Shown one piece after another: positions 7,296-14,731 of a stretch of 18,844 nt of DNA. This stretch comes from Bryobacterales bacterium (lineage in GTDB: Bacteria; Acidobacteriota; Terriglobia; Bryobacterales; Bryobacteraceae), in assembly GCA_003142355.1 (NCBI GenBank), contig PLMF01000304.1, positions 1 to 18,844 of the forward strand, read 5' to 3'. The notes under the pieces are model-generated. The model had not been told where the DNA came from, did not search any database, and saw only the letters and a program-made list of their open reading frames with translations. Each line of letters begins with the position of its first letter. The first letter of the stretch is position 1. The translations under genes and the position numbers were made by a program.

Positions 7296-8685
7296 GATTG
7301 GTCTCCTTGACTCGAATTGCCGGCAGGCTGGCGGCCGCGATGGCCTGGCCGTGCCGCTTTTCCTGCTCGCCGGGGATGTGAAAGCGGATGCGCCCGGCCA
7401 CCTCGGGGAACTCCTCCTCGAGGACCTTCTCCGCCACCTGAAGAATCAGGTTCCCTCCAACGCCAGACATCACGCGCCCCAGCACCAGGAGATTGCGGAA
7501 GTCGTAGAAGTCGGCGTAGTGGGCGATGGTGTAGCCGAACCAGACGCCGATGGTTTCGTAAATCTTGCGCGCGCGGCCGTCGCCCGCCGCCGCCAGCTTC
7601 TGTACCCGCTCGAGCTTGGCGGGAAGCGGCGCCTCCGGTGGCAGATGGATGCCCGCCGGCTCGAGCAAACGCCCCACGGCCTGCTGCGAGAAGTACTGCA
7701 CGCCCACGCCGCGATCGCCGGACCACTCATCGGCCGGCGCGTCCTCGCGGTAATCCACGGGCACGAATGCCAGCTCGTTCAGCCACGTGGTGATGGCGCC
7801 TTGCGGCGTGACAAACCCGGCGGCCAGGCTGCTGCCCATGGCGATGCCCAGCACGGCGTTGTCGCCGAGCGCCATCGATCCGACCAGCGCCGTCACCTCG
7901 CCATCGTTCACCACTTCGAAGGGGATGCCGCCCCACGCCGCCTGCAACTCGAAGAACAGGCGCCGCACGCGACTGTCGAACAGGTCCCGCGGCACCGAGC
8001 GGTAAAGCGATCCCACCCGCACCTCGTTATTGACGTACACCCCCGCGGCGCTGCCCCCGATGGCGTCGACGCGCGGCAGGCGCCCCGCGGCCCGCTTCAG
8101 CGAATCGTGGATGCCGTCGAAATGATATTGCGGATCGGCCTGCGCGCTTGGGTTCCACGCCACCTCATCGCTGAAGATCACCTTGCCATCGGCGACGGCG
8201 GCGCACTTGCGATCGCTGGCGCCCAGGTCGAAGCCGATGCGGCAGCCATCCAGGTGGCGGCCGAGCGGCGCCGTGGTCTCCCTTTCCACGGGAGCGGCAT
8301 CAAACGCGGTGTTCTCGATCGCCATCGGCCGGCCGTACACGCGCTCGCCCATGAACTGGTAATCGAAGGCGCGCGCCCCTTCCGGCGCGTACATGCTCCG
8401 CAGGTAATCGGCGATAGGCGCATCGCCCCCGATGGTGACGCGGTATCCGCCCTTCTGCCACAACAGGAACTTCAGCAACCGCTCGACGTAACGGTTGTTG
8501 ATGGCCACGTTCTTCCCTTCGTGGGGCAGCACCGCCGTGCGGAAGACGGAGACCGAGCCATCGCTGCGCTCGAGCGCGATCGCCAGGTTGTGGCCGCCGC
8601 CGCTCTCTTTCACTCGGGCGCGATAGGCCCGGTTCCACAGAGAGGCCGGGACGAACTCGGGATCTAAAACGGGCCGGAACTTCAT
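7282..8685 (-). CDS. ROK/ASKHA sugar-kinase-like protein with N-terminal extension
   Basis: 467-residue protein with the actin/hexokinase-type ATPase core of the ROK family. A phosphate-binding strand GFDLGASDRK is at 151-160, a likely catalytic-aspartate motif VNDGEV at 259-264 (Asp261), a second phosphate loop GIAMGSSLAAGF at 280-291, and a glycine-rich GRVMSGVGGN late in the chain. It differs from ordinary ROK kinases (about 300 residues) in carrying about 145 residues before the core and in lacking the CxCGxxGC zinc motif. The N-terminal part (QKGGYRVTIGGDAPIADYLR and neighbours) is unfamiliar and could be a duplicated or substrate-specific domain. It is cytoplasmic. It overlaps the deacetylase gene by 14 bp and is divergent from xylulokinase with 41 bp between starts. 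It probably phosphorylates a sugar or amino sugar; a regulatory role is less likely, as no helix-turn-helix is seen. Confidence 0.75.
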   Translation of the reverse strand: MKFRPVLDPEFVPASLWNRAYRARVKESGGGHNLAIALERSDGSVSVFRTAVLPHEGKNVAINNRYVERLLKFLLWQKGGYRVTIGGDAPIADYLRSMYAPEGARAFDYQFMGERVYGRPMAIENTAFDAAPVERETTAPLGRHLDGCRIGFDLGASDRKCAAVADGKVIFSDEVAWNPSAQADPQYHFDGIHDSLKRAAGRLPRVDAIGGSAAGVYVNNEVRVGSLYRSVPRDLFDSRVRRLFFELQAAWGGIPFEVVNDGEVTALVGSMALGDNAVLGIAMGSSLAAGFVTPQGAITTWLNELAFVPVDYREDAPADEWSGDRGVGVQYFSQQAVGRLLEPAGIHLPPEAPLPAKLERVQKLAAAGDGRARKIYETIGVWFGYTIAHYADFYDFRNLLVLGRVMSGVGGNLILQVAEKVLEEEFPEVAGRIRFHIPGEQEKRHGQAIAAASLPAIRVKETNHAVS

Positions 8686-8726
8686 ACCGAAAACACGACG
8701 ATACCATTTGTGCCACCATAAACTCT
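8686..8726. promoter_or_regulatory. Compact divergent start region between the kinase-like gene and xylB
   Basis: 41 bp separate the two divergent start codons. The stretch is AT-richer than its flanks. Two full promoters with leaders cannot fit, so the promoters must overlap each other or the 5' coding ends, or one transcript is nearly leaderless. No strong ribosome binding site is visible on either strand. No clear operator was seen. Confidence 0.4.
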
Positions 8727-10217
8727 ATGTGGCTGGGCATCGACATTGGCACTGGGGGCACGCGCGCGCTCCTGGTGGATGGGCGCGGCGGCGTCCGCGC
8801 GGGTTACACATCTCCCCACGAGGACATGCGGATGGAGCGCCCGCTGTGGGCCGAGCAGCGCCCGGAGAACTGGTGGGACGCGTGCGTCGCAGCCATACGC
8901 GGCGTGCTGGCGCAAGCCGGCATCCCGGGCAGCCAGGTAAAGGGCATCGGCCTCTCCGGCCAGATGCACGGCCTGGTGATCCTCGACAGCGCCGGCCGCG
9001 TGATTCGCCCCGCGCTGATCTGGTGCGACCAGCGCAGCCAGGCGCAGGTGGACGCCGTCAACGCCAAGATCGGCCGCGAGAATATCCTGAAATTCACCGC
9101 CAACCCCGTGCTCACCGGCTTCACCCTGCCCAAGCTGCTATGGGTCCGCGATAACGAGCCGCGGAACTTCGAGCGCATGCGCACCATGCTCCTACCCAAG
9201 GACTACGTGCGTTTCAAGCTGACGGGCGATTTCGCAACTGAAGTTTCCGACGCCTCGGGCACCGCCGTCTTCGATGTGGTCAACCGCCGCTGGTCCTTCG
9301 AGATGATGGACGGTCTGGGCCTGGACCGCGGCATCCTGCCGAAATGTTACGAGTCGAGCGACGTGACGGGCCAAGTGACGCCGCAGGTGGCGGACATCAC
9401 CGGACTTCAGGCCGGCACTCCGGTGGTGGGCGGTGGCGGGGACCAGGCCTCCAGCGCCGTGGGCAATGGCATTGTGGAGGCGGGCATCGTTTCCTGCACG
9501 CTGGGCACCTCCGGCGTGGTGTTTGCCCACATGGAGAAGGTGGCGTACGACGACGCCGGCCGGGTCCACACCTTTTGCCACGCGGTGCGCGACAAGTGGC
9601 ACGTGATGGGCGTGACGCAGGGCGCCGGTCTGAGCCTGCAATGGTTCCGCAACCAGCTCGCACCCGGGACCGAGTACGACGCGCTCACCGCCGAAGCCGC
9701 GCAGTCGCCGCCCGGCGCCCAGGGTCTGTTCTGGCTGCCCTACCTGATGGGCGAGCGCACCCCCCATCTGGACGCCACCGCGCGCGGCGGCTGGATCGGT
9801 CTCACTGCCAGCCACACGCGCGCCGATCTCATCCGTGCCCTGATCGAAGGCGTCTCCTACAGCCAGCGCGATTGCCTCGACATCATCGAGGCGCTGGGCG
9901 TGGCGGTAAATTCCGTGCGGGCCTCCGGCGGCGGCGCCAGGAGCGCCTTCTGGCGGCAGTTGCTGGCTAGCATTTTGAACAAGCGCGTGGTGACGCTCGA
10001 AACCCAGGAAGGCTCGGCCTACGGCGCCGCGCTGCTGGCGCTCGCCGGCACGGGCGAGTACGCCTCCGTGCCCGAAGTGTGCCGCGCCGCCATCCGCGAG
10101 ACCGAGTCGGTTTCTCCGAACGCCGCCAGCGTGGCATTTTACGAAAAGGCGCACCGCGTGTACCAGGCGCTCTACCCCGCGCTGAAGCCCATTTATGGCC
10201 AGATCGCAGGGTTGTAA
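8727..10217 (+). CDS. xylB: Xylulokinase (FGGY carbohydrate kinase)
   Basis: 496-residue FGGY-family kinase that phosphorylates D-xylulose to xylulose 5-phosphate, feeding the pentose phosphate pathway. The chain starts directly with the phosphate loop (WLGIDIGTGGTRALLVD), which fixes the ATG at 8727. The sugar-binding Met-His pair follows in GLSGQMHGL (Met80-His81), then LIWCDQRS, the catalytic Asp239 in GGGGDQASSAVG, the ATP-site TLGTSGV, and the C-terminal FGGY signature region with ASGGGARSAFW and TQEGSAYGAALLA. Length is standard. Many family members annotated as xylulokinase use other ketoses, but the Met-His pair and GGDQAS favour xylulose. No xylose isomerase is in the window. It is divergent from the ROK-like kinase and followed 37 bp later by hicB. 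Confidence 0.92.
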   Translation: MWLGIDIGTGGTRALLVDGRGGVRAGYTSPHEDMRMERPLWAEQRPENWWDACVAAIRGVLAQAGIPGSQVKGIGLSGQMHGLVILDSAGRVIRPALIWCDQRSQAQVDAVNAKIGRENILKFTANPVLTGFTLPKLLWVRDNEPRNFERMRTMLLPKDYVRFKLTGDFATEVSDASGTAVFDVVNRRWSFEMMDGLGLDRGILPKCYESSDVTGQVTPQVADITGLQAGTPVVGGGGDQASSAVGNGIVEAGIVSCTLGTSGVVFAHMEKVAYDDAGRVHTFCHAVRDKWHVMGVTQGAGLSLQWFRNQLAPGTEYDALTAEAAQSPPGAQGLFWLPYLMGERTPHLDATARGGWIGLTASHTRADLIRALIEGVSYSQRDCLDIIEALGVAVNSVRASGGGARSAFWRQLLASILNKRVVTLETQEGSAYGAALLALAGTGEYASVPEVCRAAIRETESVSPNAASVAFYEKAHRVYQALYPALKPIYGQIAGL

Positions 10218-10254
10218 CTGAGCCTGGCGGGCGTTTCGAGTATCCTAGAGAGGT

Positions 10255-10524
10255 ATGCTCCGTTACCATGTGGCTTTCTATCTCCCACGCGCCGGCGAAA
10301 GGATGGTGGTGGCGGAGGCTCTCGATTTTCCTGGAGCGGTCACTCAAGGGTTCGATCTTGCCGATGCCCGGCTGATGATTTCCAGCGCCATGGAAGACCT
10401 GGGACAACTGCTGTTGGAGGAAGGTAAGCCCTTGCCACGACCGAACTCCGACGCCTCGGCCCCCGACGCCGACCTGATCGAACTGCTCCCGCTGTCAATC
10501 GGGGTTGGCACGACGCGGCCGTGA
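10255..10524 (+). CDS. hicB: HicB-like antitoxin
   Basis: 89-residue protein with the HicB fold pattern: RYHVAFYLPRAG, then EALDFPGAVTQGFDLADA, and a helix ISSAMEDLGQLLLEEG, matching the degraded RNase-H-like domain that covers HicA. No DNA-binding tail is seen, so own-promoter repression is not assured. The GAGAGG at 10248-10253 is only one base from the ATG, an oddly short spacing, but no later start would keep the first strand. It overlaps hicA by four bases (GTGA). The antitoxin comes first, unlike the classical hicA-hicB order. It could also be a related UPF0150-type protein. Confidence 0.78.
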   Translation: MLRYHVAFYLPRAGERMVVAEALDFPGAVTQGFDLADARLMISSAMEDLGQLLLEEGKPLPRPNSDASAPDADLIELLPLSIGVGTTRP

Positions 10525-10709
10525 AACGCTACCAGTTGATCGGCCACCTGCAACGGCATGGGTGCCGGCCGGAGCGTGAAGGCGCGCGCCATTCCATCTA
10601 CGCTAACCCCGTCACGGGCGCCAAGGTGCCCGTCCCACGGCACTCTGAAATCGATAACCGGCTGGCGGTGAAGATCTGCCGGCAGCTCGGTGTTCAGCCG
10701 ATTCGCTGA
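10521..10709 (+). CDS. hicA: HicA-type mRNA interferase toxin
   Basis: 62-residue HicA-like toxin with a double-stranded-RNA-binding-type fold that degrades mRNA. It begins KRYQLIGHLQRHGC. The catalytic His24 is in EGARHSIY, followed by the conserved VPRH (His41) and a last helix NRLAVKICRQLGV. All family landmarks are present at normal length, so it should be active. The GTG start overlaps the hicB stop (GTGA at 10521-10524), so translation is coupled and toxin is made only after antitoxin. The gene ends 7 bp before the nucleoside hydrolase start, and the latter's ribosome binding site touches the hicA stop, so the three genes may share a transcript. Confidence 0.85.
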   Translation: MKRYQLIGHLQRHGCRPEREGARHSIYANPVTGAKVPVPRHSEIDNRLAVKICRQLGVQPIR

Positions 10710-10716
10710 GGATGAA

Positions 10717-11652
10717 ATGCGACGGATTCCTATCATAGCCTGCCTGATTGCCAACGTCTGCTTCGCCGCCCGTCCGGTGATCTTCGACACCGACATGGGC
10801 AACGATATCGATGACGCCCTGGCGCTCGCCATGCTGCACGCGTTGAGCGATCGCGGAGAGTGCGAACTGATTGGTGTCACGCTCACCAACGCGCATCCAG
10901 CGGCCGTCCCGTACATCCGGATGCTCAATCGCTTCTACGGCCGCGACGATTTGCCAGTAGGCGCCGCGATCCAGGAGCTTAAAGGCGGCGCCGGCGACGG
11001 CTACATGAGAGCCGCTATCGGCGCCGCGCCCGCCGGGAGCGCCAGCACCGCCGAGGCCGCGCCCGCGCTCCTGCGCCGCCTCTTGTCGAACGCGCGCGAG
11101 AAGGTCGTGATCGTGCAGACCGGTTTCAGCACCAATCTCGCCGCGCTGCTGGATCTCCCCGATGGCGCCGCGCTCGCCAAACAGAAGGTCGCGCTCGTGG
11201 TCGCCATGGCGGGCAACTTCGCCGGTGGAGAACCCGAGTACAACGTTCGCATCGACGTCGCCTCCGCCAAGGCCGTCTTCGAGCGCTGGCCAACCCCCAT
11301 CGTGTTCAGCGGCTACGAAATTGGGCGCGACCTCCTCTATCCCGCCACCAGCATCGAACACGATTTCGCGTACGCGCGCCCGCACCCCATCGCGGAATCC
11401 TACCGCGCTTATCACCAGATGCCCTACGACCGGCCCACATGGGATCTCACCGCCGTTCTCGATGCCGTGCGGCCGGAGCATCGCTACTTCGGCCGCTCCG
11501 AGCCAGGCACGGTGCTCGTGGAATCCAACGGAACCACGCGCTTCACCGCCGGCCACGGCGATCGGCGATATCTCCGTCTCGACCCATCCAGACGCGCAGA
11601 GATTCTCGAAGTCCTCGCGCTCCTCGCCAGCCAGCCGCCCGCCCGGAGGTAG
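10717..11652 (+). CDS. Exported nucleoside hydrolase (inosine-uridine preferring type)
   Basis: 311-residue nucleoside N-ribohydrolase that splits nucleosides into base and ribose. The calcium-binding family motif DTDMGNDIDDALA is at 24-36, and a later WDLTAVL resembles the usual C-terminal Asp-containing calcium ligand segment. Start at the ATG 10717 is chosen because GAGGA lies 4 bases before it, and the N-terminus is then a signal peptide (RRIPIIACLIANVCFA); an upstream GTG at 10690 would overlap hicA and mask it. Export is unusual for the classical cytoplasmic enzyme and suggests salvage from external nucleosides. It is separated from the convergent aldo/keto reductase by 19 bp with no evident terminator. 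The sugar and base specificity cannot be read from the sequence. Confidence 0.85.
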   Translation: MRRIPIIACLIANVCFAARPVIFDTDMGNDIDDALALAMLHALSDRGECELIGVTLTNAHPAAVPYIRMLNRFYGRDDLPVGAAIQELKGGAGDGYMRAAIGAAPAGSASTAEAAPALLRRLLSNAREKVVIVQTGFSTNLAALLDLPDGAALAKQKVALVVAMAGNFAGGEPEYNVRIDVASAKAVFERWPTPIVFSGYEIGRDLLYPATSIEHDFAYARPHPIAESYRAYHQMPYDRPTWDLTAVLDAVRPEHRYFGRSEPGTVLVESNGTTRFTAGHGDRRYLRLDPSRRAEILEVLALLASQPPARR

Positions 11653-11671
11653 GACGCGTGCGCCGCCGTTT

Positions 11672-12883
11672 CTACGCCAGCAGTTCCTGGGCGCGGATGA
11701 GCCGGTCGGCCACCTTGACGCCGTTGGGGCAGCGGACCGAGCACTCCGAGCAGTCGCCGCAACGCAGCGCCTGGACCTCTTTCGGCAGGGCGGCAAAGCT
11801 CCTCTGGGCCAGTGGAAAATCGCCGTAGAAGTCGGCGTAGGCCAGAATGCGAAGCTGGTCCGGGACCGGCATGCCCTTGGGGCACTGGCCACGGCAGCTA
11901 TAGCACATGCGGCAGTAGTAGGGGCGGATCTCCTCACTGCGCGCCGAAAGCAACCTCTCATCCTCGGCCGTGAACTTCTCGCTCAGGGCCTTGAGGTTCA
12001 TTTCCAGCATCTCCACATCCCGAACGCCCGGAATGGTGGTGGCCACCGTGGGGTTTCGAAGCACCCACTTGAGCGCGGGGAGGGGATTCTTGATGGCCGC
12101 CGGCCGCGGGGGCATGCCGCCGCGCGCCTGCGCGCCACCGCCGCCTCCGGGACCGCGTCCCGGTGCGCGCCCAGCCGGCATGGCCGAAAAATCGGGCAAA
12201 ACGCCGCCGTTCGCGGCCATGACTTTCATGGCCGTCAGGCCGATTCCGGCCTTGCTCAATTTGGCGATGGCCGCTTCCCTTCCCGTGCCCATGGTGAAGT
12301 TGTAGGTGAAGGTGACCGCGTCGATGTTGCCGGCTTTCACAAAGCGGTCCGCCATGAGGTCGAGGTCGTGCGTGCTGACGCCGAAGAAGCGGATCTTCCC
12401 CTGCCTCTTAGCCTCGTTGCCGGCTTCCAGCAACTCGTCCGGTACATCCTCGGGCTTGCTTTTGGCGTGGAGGAGCCAGATATCGATCCGGTCGGTGGCC
12501 AGGTTCTTCAGGCTGTCCTCGAGGTCCGCCATGAAAACTCCCCGGGTCCTGGCGGGGGTCTTACTGACCACGATCACCTTGTCCCGCGGTATGCCTTTGA
12601 GGCCGACAGTGAGCAGGCGCTCGCTGTTGCCATTGGAGTAATCGTTGGCGGTATCGAAGTAGTTGACACCCAGGTCGAAGGCCCGGGCGATGACGGAGGG
12701 ATCGGGCGTAAAACCGACGCCCACGCCGACTGGGCAGACCTGCAATCCCGTTTTTCCCAAAGTTCGATATGGAATAGACGATGGCGCCTGAAACGCGGCG
12801 CCGGGGCGAGATCCCGCGAGCCCGGCGGCAGGGAGGGTCAGCCCCACTCGGAGAAAGTTTCTGCGTGAAGAATCCAGGTTCAT
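11672..12883 (-). CDS. Tat-exported aldo/keto reductase with two 4Fe-4S motifs
   Basis: 403-residue protein. SSRRNFLRVG at the N-terminus is a twin-arginine signal, followed by an Ala-rich stretch to about 33. The aldo/keto reductase barrel follows with tetrad candidates Asp77 and Tyr82 (FDTANDYSNG), Lys108 (VVSK) and His139 (LLHAK). The C-terminal domain carries two ferredoxin motifs of CxxCxxCxxxCP form, at Cys324-327-330-334 and Cys375-378-381-385, each fit to hold a 4Fe-4S cluster. A Gly/Pro/Arg-rich insert at about 237-262 looks like a flexible loop. Tat export fits a protein folded with cofactors in the cytoplasm. The start at 12883 has GAGG 5 bases upstream and gives the Tat motif; the open frame continues to 13153 but there overlaps acyP. 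Substrate unknown. Confidence 0.9.
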   Translation of the reverse strand: MNLDSSRRNFLRVGLTLPAAGLAGSRPGAAFQAPSSIPYRTLGKTGLQVCPVGVGVGFTPDPSVIARAFDLGVNYFDTANDYSNGNSERLLTVGLKGIPRDKVIVVSKTPARTRGVFMADLEDSLKNLATDRIDIWLLHAKSKPEDVPDELLEAGNEAKRQGKIRFFGVSTHDLDLMADRFVKAGNIDAVTFTYNFTMGTGREAAIAKLSKAGIGLTAMKVMAANGGVLPDFSAMPAGRAPGRGPGGGGGAQARGGMPPRPAAIKNPLPALKWVLRNPTVATTIPGVRDVEMLEMNLKALSEKFTAEDERLLSARSEEIRPYYCRMCYSCRGQCPKGMPVPDQLRILAYADFYGDFPLAQRSFAALPKEVQALRCGDCSECSVRCPNGVKVADRLIRAQELLA

Positions 12884-12998
12884 ACCGCCTCGATAATAGC
12901 GTCTTTCAGGACCCGAAATGCCGGTCGCTTGCAGGGATGCTTCAAGCGGCGGGGAGGCAGCTTGCGCTCGGAGGCCTTCCCTGCCAGAAGCGTTGGCG

Positions 12999-13283
12999 CT
13001 ACGCCTCGATCCGAAATCCGCCGCACTCATGCACCGCGGCTGGCTGCTCTTCCACCGCGCGCACATCGGCCCAGCGCGGCCCGCGGTAGAGCAGGCCGGC
13101 CAGTTGCGAGAGCTTGTCCTCAGGCCCGGCGGCGTACACTTCCACGCGGCCATCGTCCAGGTTGCGCGCGTAGCCGGTCAGCCCCAGTTCGGCCGCCGCG
13201 CGCTGCGCGAAATAGCGGAACCCTACGCCCTGCACGCGCCCGCGAACGATCCACCGCCGCGCTGAAATCCCTTTCGCAGCCAT
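12999..13283 (-). CDS. acyP: Acylphosphatase
   Basis: 94-residue enzyme hydrolysing the phosphate of acyl phosphates such as acetyl phosphate or carbamoyl phosphate. The signature [13 protein letters not shown] carries the phosphate-binding Arg23, and [13 protein letters not shown] carries the catalytic Asn41. Length is standard and no signal peptide is seen. It follows the amidase stop by 6 bp with a G-rich site (GGGGG) about 10 bases before the ATG, so it is probably the last gene of the aroDE-amidase operon. The aldo/keto reductase lies 115 bp further on. Confidence 0.93.
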   Translation of the reverse strand: MAAKGISARRWIVRGRVQGVGFRYFAQRAAAELGLTGYARNLDDGRVEVYAAGPEDKLSQLAGLLYRGPRWADVRAVEEQPAAVHECGGFRIEA

Positions 13284-13289
13284 GCGGGA

Positions 13290-14723
13290 CTACACCCCCG
13301 GCGGCCGCCGCTTATGCCAGTCCGTGCGGGCCTGAAACTCCTTGCCGGCGGCCAGCAGCAGGTTCTCCGAAAACGGCACGCCCACCAGTTGCAGGGCCAG
13401 CGGAAGGTTCTCCGCGAACCCGCATGGCACCACCAGCGCCGGCAGACCGGCCAGGTTCCCGGCTGGAATGATGGCCCGGAATCCGGGATCTGCCGGCGGC
13501 GTCCCGGCGGCCGATCCCCCGCGGTCCAGCGGCTGATCGATGCGGGTGGCGGGACCGGGCCGCCCCGGCGCCAGCAACACATCCACTTCCCCGAACAGCC
13601 TGGAGAACGCCTCCTGGATCAGCCTGCGCACGCGCATGGCCTTGAGGTAATCTCTGGCCGGGACGTCGAGGCTGGCCTTCAAGCCCGCGATCTGCGCGGC
13701 GTCGGCCAGTTGGTCCACCTTCCCGCTAGCGATGAGCGGCTCGAAAATGGAGGCTTGCTCGGCCGCGAGGATGGTCGAAAGCACCGCGCCGTACGGAAAC
13801 GGCGGCAGCTTGGCTTCCACCAGCCGCACGCCGGTTTGCCGCAACACGCCCAGTGCCGCTTCGAAAGCCGGACGGGCCGCCGGCTCGGCCCACTCCGCGA
13901 AATCCAGCGGCGCATAGCCGATCTTGAGATCTTTCAAAGGCCGCGCGTACTGCGGTGTATAGTAGAAGCTCTTGCCGGCGGAACCCGGGTCTTTGCCGTC
14001 ACTGCCCGCGATCACCTGCAAGATCAGCCCGCAATCTTCGGCGCTGCGCGCAAACGGGCCCAGCTTGTCCAGGGTCCAGGAAAGCGCCATGGCGCCGTAG
14101 CGGCTCACCAGCCCGTAGGTGGGCCGCAGCGCCGTCACGCCGCAGTAGGATGCCGGCGTCACGATCGAACCCGACGTCTCCGATCCGATGGCGAACGGAA
14201 CCAGCCCGGCGGCCACCGCGGCGGCCGGCCCGCTGGAAGATCCGCCCGACCAGCGCGTGCGGTCCCACGGATTCAGCCCCGGGCCGGTGAGCGATGCCGA
14301 AGCATACCGGTATCCGCCTCCGCCGGCCAGCTCGACCATGGAAAGCTTGCCCGCGAGCACCGCGCCCGCGCCCGCCAGTTTGTCGACGACGGTGGCGTTG
14401 TAATTGAAGACCTGTCCGGCATAGGGTTTCGCGCCCCAGGTGGTCGGCTGGCCGGCCAGGCTCAGCAGGTCCTTCACGCCGTATGGAATCCCTTGCAGCG
14501 GCCCGCGCAGGCGCTCGCGCTTGATGTCTTGATCCACCTCCCGCGCCTTGCGGACAGCCTGTTGCGTCAGGGGAAGCGCCAGCGCGTTGTAGCGCGGTCC
14601 GAGCTGCGTCAGCCGGCTGGCGAAGGCCCGCGCCAGTTCCTGGGCGGAGAACTCCTTCGACTTCAGGCGCGCATTCAGCTCCGGAATGGTCGCGAAGAAT
14701 AAGTCGTTGCCGATGTCGGCCAT
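13290..14723 (-). CDS. Amidase-signature family hydrolase
   Basis: 477-residue enzyme of the amidase signature family, which hydrolyses amides by a Ser-cisSer-Lys triad and includes GatA. Lys84 in GIPYGVKDLL, the cis-Ser in GGSSSG (162-164) and the nucleophile Ser186 in SETSGSIVTPAS are all in place. It is not likely to be GatA: no gatB or gatC lies nearby, and the nucleophile loop SGSIV departs from the usual GGSIR. No signal peptide is seen. Its ribosome binding site GAGG overlaps the stop of the 64-residue Tat-like gene upstream (TGAGG), with 8 bp between the two genes, so the two are tightly coupled. Substrate unknown. Confidence 0.9.
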   Translation of the reverse strand: MADIGNDLFFATIPELNARLKSKEFSAQELARAFASRLTQLGPRYNALALPLTQQAVRKAREVDQDIKRERLRGPLQGIPYGVKDLLSLAGQPTTWGAKPYAGQVFNYNATVVDKLAGAGAVLAGKLSMVELAGGGGYRYASASLTGPGLNPWDRTRWSGGSSSGPAAAVAAGLVPFAIGSETSGSIVTPASYCGVTALRPTYGLVSRYGAMALSWTLDKLGPFARSAEDCGLILQVIAGSDGKDPGSAGKSFYYTPQYARPLKDLKIGYAPLDFAEWAEPAARPAFEAALGVLRQTGVRLVEAKLPPFPYGAVLSTILAAEQASIFEPLIASGKVDQLADAAQIAGLKASLDVPARDYLKAMRVRRLIQEAFSRLFGEVDVLLAPGRPGPATRIDQPLDRGGSAAGTPPADPGFRAIIPAGNLAGLPALVVPCGFAENLPLALQLVGVPFSENLLLAAGKEFQARTDWHKRRPPGV

Positions 14724-14731
14724 GGTGCGCC

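Noticed and set aside
7294..8667. Long plus-strand open frame antisense to the ROK-like gene
   Set aside because: It mirrors the real gene almost exactly and has no motif or ribosome binding site of note.
12884..13153. N-terminal extension of the aldo/keto reductase frame into acyP
   Set aside because: It would overlap the well-supported acylphosphatase and bury a clear Tat signal; the ATG at 12883 has a ribosome binding site.
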